A stretch of 9,875 nt of DNA from NCBI GenBank assembly GCA_023435945.1, contig JAEZLB010000200.1:1-9875 (forward strand). Reading direction: 5' to 3'. This document shows, piece by piece, positions 1 through 5,973 of the stretch (the first letter of the stretch is position 1; each line of letters opens with the position of its first letter). A program made the translations under genes and the position numbers. This stretch comes from Pseudomonadota bacterium (lineage in GTDB: Bacteria; Pseudomonadota; Gammaproteobacteria; Burkholderiales; Burkholderiaceae_D). The notes under the pieces are model-generated. The model was not told the origin of the DNA. It saw only the letters and a program-made list of their open reading frames with translations, and ran no database searches.

Positions 1-530
1 ATGCCATCCAGCGCCATCAACAGCGTTTCCACATGCAGCGTTGGATACCTGTCGCCTATCATGGCTTTCAGTTTCTGCAGTTGCATTGCATGTGCCTGCT
101 TTTCCAGTTGCGCATCCTTGGCATGCCCAGGGCCGAGTATGACTTTGTAGGCGCCGCAATCGAGGTGATCGAGGAGAATAACCTGATGAATATTGTGCAG
201 CTTGATCGCAACGTCTAGATGCTCCCAGAAGGTCTGATTCCATGCCGGGAATTTGTCGGTGACAGCACCAAGGGAGGCGCCCGCAAGTATGACGTGGTCA
301 TACCTGTTTCGCAGGCCGCGAGCCGACATGTAACGTTCCACTTCATCCATCAAGCGATAGTCCATGCAACTGAGCAGCAGTGCATCCGTGCTGCCTGCTG
401 CATGGGCCGGGGAAAACAGAGAAGGGCCAGCAAGCAGGCTGATGCCGCCTCCCAGCGCGGCGAATTGTAGAAACCGGCGTCTTGGCGACGGTGAGGTGGG
501 TGCAGGACAATTGCAATGAGCATGCGGCAT
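1..530 (-). CDS. Tat-exported beta-carbonic anhydrase-like protein (3' end outside window)
   Basis: Read on the minus strand from an ATG at 530, this frame stays open for 176 codons to the window edge, so the C-terminus is missing. Seen: an N-terminal cytoplasmic stretch with HAHCNC (residues 3-8), a twin-arginine-like SPRRRFLQ motif (15-22), a hydrophobic segment (24-40) and an AHA cleavage site near 42-44, which point to Tat export of a folded metalloprotein. The mature part shows the beta-carbonic-anhydrase signature C55-x-D57-x-R59 (as CMDYR) and H122-L-D-C125, giving the usual Cys/His/Cys zinc ligands and Asp-Arg dyad. The family reversibly hydrates CO2; the divergent CMDYR in place of CSDSR leaves actual activity unproven. 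An AAAGGA ribosome site sits just upstream of the chosen start. Family call confident, activity less so. Confidence 0.8.
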   Translation of the reverse strand, partial: MPHAHCNCPAPTSPSPRRRFLQFAALGGGISLLAGPSLFSPAHAAGSTDALLLSCMDYRLMDEVERYMSARGLRNRYDHVILAGASLGAVTDKFPAWNQTFWEHLDVAIKLHNIHQVILLDHLDCGAYKVILGPGHAKDAQLEKQAHAMQLQKLKAMIGDRYPTLHVETLLMALDG

Positions 531-563
531 CTCATTTCCTTTTTGTTGTTGATTGAGAAAACG

Positions 564-593
564 ATTATAGGAAACGGCTTCCCGGAGAATGAA
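564..593 (-). promoter_or_regulatory. Likely sigma-70 promoter of the carbonic-anhydrase-like gene
   Basis: On the minus strand a perfect TATAAT (569-564) lies 18 bp after TTCATT (593-588), a weak -35 matching three of six consensus positions. Transcription would start near 557, leaving an untranslated leader of about 27 nt that contains the AAAGGA ribosome site. Confidence 0.45.
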
Positions 594-717
594 GGCGATT
601 TGCAAATTGAAATATCTTTGGCCGAAACAGTGCCATGCCCTGGTCCTGAAAGCGGGTGGAGAAGAGGGCGGCGATGTAGTTAAAGCAGAGCGTGGAATGC
701 GCTGAATAGGCAGCCAG

Positions 718-1089
718 CTAGAGGAGGTGGCGAGTCAGGGCAAGCTTGAATAGACAGCCTAGAAAGCACAGCGCAAGAATAAGGGCAGCCATACGTACCT
801 TTTTGGTCTTGCCGCATTTTAAAGCTAGCGTGCCAGTGCCGATGTAGGCAATCAGAAGCAGGACTTTCGCGGTCAGCCAGCTCTGCTCTACAGGATACTG
901 GCCGCTCCATACAGCCAGGGCGATAGCACTGGCCAACAGCCCCGTATCGTTCACATGCGGAACGATTCTGGCCCACCGTTGCGTTGGAAGGGAGGAGTCA
1001 ACCGCCATCCAGTAGCCGCGCAACATGAAGAGCATAGCGGTAATGGCGGCTGCCAGCCTATGAATAGGCTTGATGGCTGAGTCACTCAT
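718..1089 (-). CDS. SirB2-family integral membrane protein
   Basis: The 123-residue product matches the SirB family pattern: RGYWM (24-28), RWARIVPHVNDTGLL (38-52), GQYPV (63-67), WLTAK (71-75) and YIGTGTLALK (82-91). Four hydrophobic segments lie at roughly 12-28, 49-66, 72-90 and 98-118, so it is a small inner-membrane protein. SirB2 proteins are named from a Salmonella invasion-regulation locus, but their molecular job is unknown. I chose the ATG at 1089 because the family begins just before the first membrane segment; the frame is open further upstream but that extension is low-complexity. No good ribosome site is visible. It lies 79 nt downstream of the cytochrome gene on the same strand and may be expressed by readthrough past the hairpin between them. 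Confidence 0.8.
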   Translation of the reverse strand: MSDSAIKPIHRLAAAITAMLFMLRGYWMAVDSSLPTQRWARIVPHVNDTGLLASAIALAVWSGQYPVEQSWLTAKVLLLIAYIGTGTLALKCGKTKKVRMAALILALCFLGCLFKLALTRHLL

Positions 1090-1129
1090 TAGCGCCAAGG
1101 ACGGGGGGGATGGAAGGAGGAATGGAGGA

Positions 1130-1154
1130 GCGCGAAGCTGAATCCGCTTCGCGC
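1130..1154 (-). terminator. Stem-loop between cytochrome c and SirB2 genes
   Basis: GCGCGAAGC (1130-1138) pairs perfectly with GCTTCGCGC (1146-1154) around a 7-nt loop, 14 nt after the cytochrome stop codon. On the minus strand it is followed by a pyrimidine-rich (C and T) tract rather than a clean U-run, so it may be a partial terminator or a 3'-end stabiliser that lets some transcripts continue into SirB2. Confidence 0.45.
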
Positions 1155-1168
1155 GATAGCCGTGCTGA

Positions 1169-1474
1169 TTATTTAATCGACAGTGTCCATTTCGCCAGAT
1201 CTCTTGCTTCTTTTTCGCTGACTGCATTGGGTGGCATGGGCATGTTACCCCAGACGCCTGAGCTGCCTTTCATGATTTTCTGGGACAGATAGGTTTCAGC
1301 ATCCTTCTGGCCTGCATACTTGGCAGCCACATCTTTGAAAGAGGGGCCCAGCACTTTCTTATCCATGGCGTGGCATGCCATGCAGTTCTTGGTTTTTGCA
1401 AGATCGAGATTGGCCAACGCGGGGGTGGAAACGAGCGCACTCGCGGCCAAGGTCACAAACAACAAGGATTTCAT
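1169..1474 (-). CDS. Periplasmic class I cytochrome c (c551/c552 type)
   Basis: The 101-residue precursor has a Sec signal peptide (MKSLLFVTLA..., cleavage after ALA near residue 21) and a mature domain of about 80 residues. Haem attachment is C31-M-A-C34-H35; the distal ligand is probably M80 in GNMPMPPN, the c551/c552 hallmark. GPSFKDVAAKYAG (43-55) is the usual conserved helix. This family shuttles electrons in the periplasm, typically from the bc1 complex to a terminal oxidase, nitrite reductase or peroxidase. I chose the ATG at 1474 because GGAGAGTGA sits directly before it and the signal peptide starts there; an in-frame ATG at 1531 would add an unlikely leader. The specific electron partner cannot be told from the window. 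Confidence 0.92.
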   Translation of the reverse strand: MKSLLFVTLAASALVSTPALANLDLAKTKNCMACHAMDKKVLGPSFKDVAAKYAGQKDAETYLSQKIMKGSSGVWGNMPMPPNAVSEKEARDLAKWTLSIK

Positions 1475-1793
1475 TTCACTCTCCATAACAAGATGTGTCC
1501 TGATGCTCAAGACATCATCAATGACGGGCACCGGTTCATGGCTTTATGAAGCCGGAGCCCAAAATTCCTGTCCAATGATTATAGCCAGCTTGGCAGGCGA
1601 ACGCTGTGCATTTTGGGGCTGCCAATGCATATCAGGCGGAGATTAGTGACAGACCTTCTTTTTACGGACGTGGAATGTTCATGGCGTGCCCGTATTCGGC
1701 GCAGGCTTGTTTGAGGTTGTTGACCTGGGTCATTCAGATTTCCACCCTCCGCAGGCTACTCTTCGGTCATATTTCCCAAACTGAATCTGCCCT
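1475..1793. other. Divergent intergenic region between cytochrome c and the CruR operon
   Basis: This 319-bp gap holds the upstream regions of two divergent transcripts. On the minus strand a perfect TATAAT lies at 1583-1578, which would start the cytochrome transcript near 1571 and give a leader of about 97 nt. That leader contains an imperfect hairpin (1531-1555: CCGG and TTCAT pairing with ATGAA and CCGG, one bulged G). For the plus-strand operon I see TTGACC at 1720-1725 but no convincing -10 at the right distance. A 23-codon minus-strand frame (1662-1733) has an AGGGTGGA ribosome-like site but no recognised homology. Confidence 0.55.
1578..1583 (-). promoter_or_regulatory. -10 element, cytochrome c promoter candidate
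   Basis: A perfect TATAAT on the minus strand, 104 bp upstream of the cytochrome start codon. No -35 match is seen 16-18 bp further up, so an activator may be needed or the match may be chance. Confidence 0.35.
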
Positions 1794-2174
1794 ATGTACC
1801 GATGGAGGAAGCTAGGTATCACCTGGATCGCAATGTTTGCGATGCTTGCTGCCATCTTCACTCCTTCGCTTTCTGCGGCGTTTGCATCAACGCCCGAGAT
1901 TCCGATCAGCTGGGAAGAGATCTGTTCGCAAGTCCATACGCCGGATCAGTCCCATTTTTCCAAGCAGTCTTCTTCCTCGGATCACGACGGTCATGCTAAT
2001 CACTGCCCGTTGTGCATCAAGCAAAGTCATGCGATTGACTTGCTGCCCGTAGTCACGGTGCGATTTGTCGATGCAGAGAATCCCTTCACTTTCATTGCCG
2101 CGCCCGATGTACTTCCGTCGTCTCGCATCAGCTGGACACTCCTTCCTTCCCGGGCGCCCCCTGTAATCGCCTGA
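1794..2174 (+). CDS. cruR: CruR-type DUF2946 copper-sensing leader protein
   Basis: The 126-residue product has a basic start and a hydrophobic export segment (about 9-31), then a His/Ser-rich stretch (H54, H64, H67, H70), the CPLC pair C71-P-L-C74 within HCPLCIKQSH, and a tail ending RAPPVIA with R120-A-P-P123 only three residues before the stop. DUF2946 proteins with CxxC and a terminal RAPP are known from Bordetella pertussis CruR: the nascent chain stalls at RAPP without copper, while copper bound through CxxC relieves the stall and allows Rho-dependent termination before the next gene. Everything needed is present here, followed by a receptor gene 148 nt on. The ATG at 1794 fits the family's N-terminus, though its ribosome site is weak. 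Identity as DUF2946 is strong; the regulatory role is inferred by homology. Confidence 0.88.
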   Translation: MYRWRKLGITWIAMFAMLAAIFTPSLSAAFASTPEIPISWEEICSQVHTPDQSHFSKQSSSSDHDGHANHCPLCIKQSHAIDLLPVVTVRFVDAENPFTFIAAPDVLPSSRISWTLLPSRAPPVIA

Positions 2175-2322
2175 TCCTGCTGCACTGCTGTAGCCCTAGT
2201 GCTGCACCGCGGTGTTGTATTCCATTGCTATTGAATCGGTGCCTGAGGCCTCTGTGAGGTGTCGGGCGTGTTTGCACGTCTTCGTCGCTGCGTGGATTTC
2301 CTCAGTCTGATGAGGAGGCCTA
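2175..2322 (+). promoter_or_regulatory. Intergenic control region: proposed Rho-termination zone before the receptor
   Basis: By the CruR model, copper-dependent Rho termination should occur here. The region is untranslated and contains a 10-bp palindrome CACCGCGGTG (2205-2214) and an SD-covering hairpin at its end. I see no intrinsic terminator (no GC stem followed by a T-run), consistent with a Rho mechanism, but the pyrimidine bias expected of a rut site is only moderate. Confidence 0.5.
2299..2318 (+). promoter_or_regulatory. Strong ribosome site of the receptor gene inside a hairpin
   Basis: TCCTCA (2299-2304) pairs with TGAGGA (2311-2316) around a 6-nt loop. The right arm is part of GAGGAGG (2312-2318), a near-ideal Shine-Dalgarno 4 nt before the ATG at 2323. 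The hairpin would therefore hide most of the ribosome site, and it also supports 2323 as the start. Confidence 0.5.
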
Positions 2323-4506
2323 ATGCTCGTCCGTTTGTGCTGCCGAGACAATGATGATCCAGAATTGGGGCATATAAACATGAATCATTCTTTTCACCTT
2401 GCTTTTACCTTTCCGCTTTCCTTCTGCTCAGCCCAGCCGTTGCTGCGTCCGCTCACGCGCTTTATTTCATTTGGCGGTATGAGCCTGGCCCTGGCGGTGT
2501 CGATGCTGTTCATGCAGGAAGTCCTTGCACAGGATGCGCATCACCATTTGCCGCCAGTCGTTGTCACCGGCCAGGCGGCAGCAGGTGAAACCCTGCCTTC
2601 CATCGAATCGGCCAGACAGCGCCTGAAAACCATACCGGGCGGTGCCAATGTCGTTGACGCTGAACAGTACAAGGAAGGCCGTGTGTCTACGCTGGACGAT
2701 GCACTGAAATTCTCTCCCGGCGTATTCATCGCTTCGCGCTTCGGGGCTGAAGAGGCACGCCTGTCCATACGCGGCTCCGGGCTGCAGCGCACCTTTCACA
2801 TGCGTGGCATACAGCTGCTGCAGGATGGTGTGCCGCTGAACCTGGCGGATGGCAGTGCTGATTTTCAGGCGATGGAACCCCTGTCGGCCCGTTATGCGGA
2901 GGTTTATCGCGGAGCCAATGCGCGGCAATTCGGGGCCGCGACGCTGGGTGGTGCTGTCAATTTCGTCAGCCCATCCGGGTTCGATAGCCCGCGAGTCGGC
3001 GCACGGTTGGAAGCGGGCAGCTTCGGATATGCGCGTGCACAGGCGTATACGGGTGGGGCGAGTGAGCAACGCGACTGGTTCTTCTCCGCTTCCCATTTCC
3101 AGCAGGACGGTTATCGCCAACACGCAAAACAGAATACGCAACGTGTAAACGGCAATCTCGGCTGGCAAGTGAATGAAGTACTGGAAACGCAATTTTTCCT
3201 GGGCGTGGTACAAACCGATTCCGAACTGCCGGGGGCGCTCACCAGATCGGAGATGGAAAGTAATCCTCGCGTTGCCAGTCCCGGTAACCTCAGCGGCCAT
3301 CAAAAGCGCGATTTCGACCTGGCACGCCTGTCCACCCTGAGTACGGTGAAGCTGGATAGTGAACGTCGTATCGAAGCAGGTGCCTTCTATTCCTACAAGT
3401 CCTTATTCCATCCTATCCACCAGGTGCTGGACCAGGATTCGCATGACTATGGGCTGAACCTGCGTTATGTCAGCGAAGCCATGCTGGCCGGAAAACGCAA
3501 TCGGCTGATCCTGGGCACCCTGGCGCAGGCTGGCAGGGTGGAAGATGATCGTTTCGATAATATCGGGGGACAGCGCGGTGCCCGGCGGGCTCAGGCGACG
3601 CAGGATGCACGCAACTTTTCGGTGTATGTCGAGAACCTGCATTACTTCATTCCTTCCACGGCTTTGATCGCTGGCCTGCAAGCTCTCCATGCCCGTCGCG
3701 AACTGAAGGATTATTTTCTTTCCGATGGCGACAACAGCGTGGACCGGGCCTATCGGCACGTATCACCAAAACTGGGTGTGTTGCATGAGATGAGTCCCGG
3801 CATCCAGGTTTATGCCAATGTCAGCGGCAGTGTCGAGCCGCCTACGTTCGGTGAGCTGGCCGGTGGCCCGACCGTGACGCCAGTCAACGCACAGAAGGCG
3901 ACGACACTCGAAGCGGGAAGCAGAGGTGTCAACCAGCAGCCGTGGGGCAAGGTGAGCTGGGATGTATCGCTTTATCACGCGCAGATGAAGGATGAATTGC
4001 TGGCACTAACCGATACCAACAATAACCCGTTGGGGACGATCAATGCAGGGCGGACCCTGCACCGTGGCCTGGAGGCAGGCATGGAAGCACATGTCGGTTC
4101 GCGCTGGATCGCGCGCTTCAATTACCTTTTCAACGACTTCCGCTTTGATGACCATGCGGTATACCGAAGCAACCGTCTGGCCGGTGTGCCGCGTCAGCTC
4201 CTGCAGGCCGAGCTTTTGTACAAGCTGGACACCGGCATGTATTTCGGGCCGAACCTGAGAGTCGTATCGTCTGCTTATATCGATCATGCCAATACGCTCA
4301 CGGCAGCGGGGCACGCGATATTCGGTTTCAAGGTCGGTCAGCAGGTGAGCAGGCGATTGTCCTGGTTTATCGACGGACGAAATCTTGATGACAACAATTA
4401 CGTGGCTACCACCAGCGTCGTTGCAAATGCCAATGGCCTTGACGGCCGTTATTACTTCCCCGGGGACGGTCGATCGGTGTATGCAGGAATAGCACTGACA
4501 TATTGA
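2323..4506 (+). CDS. TonB-dependent outer-membrane receptor, probably copper-related
   Basis: The 727-residue product is a full-length TonB-dependent transporter. A long N-region precedes a hydrophobic signal segment (53-69) with likely cleavage at VLAQ-D (70/71), then HHH and a TonB-box-like PPVVVTG (77-83). The plug (about 100-220) carries IPGGANVVD, RLSIRGSG, LLQDGVPLNLADG and EVYRGANARQFGAATLGGAVNF; the rest is the 22-strand barrel ending in a C-terminal Tyr (IALTY), the usual assembly signal. Such receptors import a metal complex across the outer membrane using TonB energy. The substrate is not readable from the sequence; copper is inferred from the CruR gene upstream, as for BfrG of Bordetella. 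The ATG at 2323 has the best ribosome site; an in-frame ATG at 2380 is an alternative giving a shorter signal peptide. Confidence 0.93.
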   Translation: MLVRLCCRDNDDPELGHINMNHSFHLAFTFPLSFCSAQPLLRPLTRFISFGGMSLALAVSMLFMQEVLAQDAHHHLPPVVVTGQAAAGETLPSIESARQRLKTIPGGANVVDAEQYKEGRVSTLDDALKFSPGVFIASRFGAEEARLSIRGSGLQRTFHMRGIQLLQDGVPLNLADGSADFQAMEPLSARYAEVYRGANARQFGAATLGGAVNFVSPSGFDSPRVGARLEAGSFGYARAQAYTGGASEQRDWFFSASHFQQDGYRQHAKQNTQRVNGNLGWQVNEVLETQFFLGVVQTDSELPGALTRSEMESNPRVASPGNLSGHQKRDFDLARLSTLSTVKLDSERRIEAGAFYSYKSLFHPIHQVLDQDSHDYGLNLRYVSEAMLAGKRNRLILGTLAQAGRVEDDRFDNIGGQRGARRAQATQDARNFSVYVENLHYFIPSTALIAGLQALHARRELKDYFLSDGDNSVDRAYRHVSPKLGVLHEMSPGIQVYANVSGSVEPPTFGELAGGPTVTPVNAQKATTLEAGSRGVNQQPWGKVSWDVSLYHAQMKDELLALTDTNNNPLGTINAGRTLHRGLEAGMEAHVGSRWIARFNYLFNDFRFDDHAVYRSNRLAGVPRQLLQAELLYKLDTGMYFGPNLRVVSSAYIDHANTLTAAGHAIFGFKVGQQVSRRLSWFIDGRNLDDNNYVATTSVVANANGLDGRYYFPGDGRSVYAGIALTY

Positions 4507-4512
4507 GCAGGC

Positions 4513-4533
4513 CTGAACGAATATGGCGTTCAG
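4513..4533 (+). other. Stem-loop between receptor and propeller genes
   Basis: CTGAACG (4513-4519) pairs perfectly with CGTTCAG (4527-4533) around a 7-nt loop in the 54-nt gap. There is no T-run after it, so it is more likely an RNA-stability or processing element than a terminator. Confidence 0.4.
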
Positions 4534-4560
4534 TGATCTTCATGCTGAAAAAGGGAAATC

Positions 4561-5829
4561 ATGATGAAAATATTGTGCATGCAAGCACGCAGGCTGTTTC
4601 CGCTGTTCTTGATGATCATCGGTTTGTATGCGTTTTTCCAGGTCCGTGACCAGTCAGTGCCGCCGCACCATGCACATGATGCACACCCTGTGCATCACGC
4701 ATCGGGGCAGGGGATTATTCCCAGTGAACTGGGCGCCAGTGTCGTTGCCGGTGCTGGAGGCGTGATATGGGCGCTGAGCAAGCAGCATGTAGCGGAGGCG
4801 GAAGCTGCATTGGTACTCCGGAACTCGGCAGATATGGGCAAGACATGGTCGGTGCCGATCATCGTTTCGCGTGAGCAGATCACCGCGCGTGGCGACGAGC
4901 GTCCCGCGCTTGCCTTCGGTCCGGGTGGAGAGTTCTACATCATCTATACCCGTCCACGCGGGGGCGGTGGTAATCCGCATATCGGCGATATCCGTTTTGT
5001 ACGATCGCTGGATGGCGGCAAGACGTTTTCGGCGCCGGTAACGGTGCATGCCAACCGCGATGTCATTGTGCATGCCTTTGGTTCCCTTGTTGTGGATGGG
5101 GAGGGCATTCTTTATGTTGCCTGGATAGATAGCCGGGACAAGGAGGTTGCCAAAGCGCGGCAGCAGGCTTATGCAGGCAATGGCTTGTACTACGCGGTAT
5201 CCACCGATGGCGGGAAAACATTCAAGGGGGATTATCGCCTCGCAGATCATACCTGCGAGTGCTGTCGCCTGGCACTGGCATTGGATGAACAGCAGCGCGC
5301 CACAGTTATGTGGCGTCATATCTTCTCGCCGGATATTCGCGACCATGCCGTAGCGGCGCTGGACCGTGATGGTGTGGTAAGCGAGGTGCAGCGTGCAACC
5401 AAGGATGACTGGCGCATCAATGCCTGTCCTCATCAGGGGCCGGCAATGAGCATTGCCGAAGACGGAACCAGGCATCAGGTATGGTTTACGATGAAGAACG
5501 ATGACGGCGCTGTTTACTATGCTGCGGTTAACAAGTCAGGAAAGTCTTTGCTGCCGGTAAGGCTGGGGACAGGACTGGCCAGCCATGCTGATGTCGGGCT
5601 GTGGGGCAAGCATATCGCCGTGGTATGGAAAGAGGGGGAGGGCAAATCGACAGTATTGAAGGCAAGGCTGTCCCGGGATAAGGGGCGAAGCTGGACAGTG
5701 AGGGAGTTGGCCCGTTCACAAGGGCTTTCAGCGCGGCCGCAGGTTGTGCGGCTTTCGTCGGGACTGGCGGTTGCGTGGCAAACGGAAGATGCCGGGATGC
5801 GCATAGTGCCGATTGTGTCTGGCAATTAA
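4561..5829 (+). CDS. Exported sialidase-fold beta-propeller with CECC motif, partner of the receptor
   Basis: The 422-residue product starts with a basic, hydrophobic segment (RRLFPLFLMIIGLYAFFQ, 10-27) acting as signal peptide or membrane anchor, then a His-rich tether (PPHHAHDAHPVHH, 34-46). The body has four Asp-box repeats typical of six-bladed BNR/sialidase propellers: S89-DMGKTW, S149-LDGGKTF, S214-TDGGKTF and S371-RDKGRSW. Between them lie C232-E-C-C235 and A288-C-P-H291-Q-G-P, possible metal ligands. Databases commonly label such proteins exo-alpha-sialidase, but I see no sialidase FRIP motif and the context is metal uptake, so glycan cleavage is unlikely. It probably handles the receptor's cargo in the periplasm; that is inference. 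GGGAA sits 3 nt before the ATGATG start. It follows the receptor in the same operon. Confidence 0.82.
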   Translation: MMKILCMQARRLFPLFLMIIGLYAFFQVRDQSVPPHHAHDAHPVHHASGQGIIPSELGASVVAGAGGVIWALSKQHVAEAEAALVLRNSADMGKTWSVPIIVSREQITARGDERPALAFGPGGEFYIIYTRPRGGGGNPHIGDIRFVRSLDGGKTFSAPVTVHANRDVIVHAFGSLVVDGEGILYVAWIDSRDKEVAKARQQAYAGNGLYYAVSTDGGKTFKGDYRLADHTCECCRLALALDEQQRATVMWRHIFSPDIRDHAVAALDRDGVVSEVQRATKDDWRINACPHQGPAMSIAEDGTRHQVWFTMKNDDGAVYYAAVNKSGKSLLPVRLGTGLASHADVGLWGKHIAVVWKEGEGKSTVLKARLSRDKGRSWTVRELARSQGLSARPQVVRLSSGLAVAWQTEDAGMRIVPIVSGN

Positions 5830-5866
5830 CCTGACCGCATTTTATGTAGGCACGCGATAGGCCGGC

Positions 5867-5887
5867 TCGCTGGAAGTAGCGATTTTT
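5867..5887 (+). terminator. Probable intrinsic terminator of the cruR-receptor-propeller operon
   Basis: TCGCT (5867-5871) pairs with AGCGA (5878-5882) around a 6-nt loop, followed directly by TTTTT (5883-5887), 38 nt after the propeller stop. The stem is short (5 bp, three of them GC), so termination may be partial. Confidence 0.5.
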
Positions 5888-5903
5888 ACTGGCTCGGACG
5901 ATT

Positions 5904-5917
5904 TTGATTCATATCAA
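5904..5917 (+). promoter_or_regulatory. Perfect FNR/ANR box
   Basis: TTGAT-TCAT-ATCAA matches the FNR consensus TTGATnnnnATCAA at all ten fixed positions. Its centre (5910.5) lies 41.5 bp before a start site predicted from TACATT at 5941-5946, the standard spacing for class II activation by FNR, ANR or a related CRP-family regulator. It implies induction of the following flavoprotein gene at low oxygen. Confidence 0.75.
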
Positions 5918-5940
5918 AGATTAAGCGAGGCCTGCTCCGG

Positions 5941-5946
5941 TACATT
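5941..5946 (+). promoter_or_regulatory. -10 element of the FNR-type promoter
   Basis: TACATT matches TATAAT at four of six positions. No -35 is needed for a class II FNR promoter. The start site would be near 5952, giving a leader of about 22 nt that includes AGAGAAAG before the ATG at 5974. Confidence 0.45.
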
Positions 5947-5973
5947 GCAGTTGTTTTCAAAGAGAAAGTTTCT

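Noticed and set aside
1720..1725. TTGACC as the -35 of the CruR operon
   Set aside because: No acceptable -10 lies 16-18 bp downstream, so no promoter was annotated.
2467..3303. Long minus-strand open frame opposite the receptor gene
   Set aside because: It is antisense to the conserved plug domain of the TonB receptor, has no recognisable domain and arises from the codon bias of the real gene.
4654..5475. Long minus-strand open frame opposite the propeller gene
   Set aside because: Antisense shadow of a well-supported gene; Cys/His/Arg-rich composition without any motif.
4561..5829. Calling the propeller a true sialidase
   Set aside because: Asp-boxes show only the fold; the FRIP arginine motif was not found and the operon context is metal uptake.
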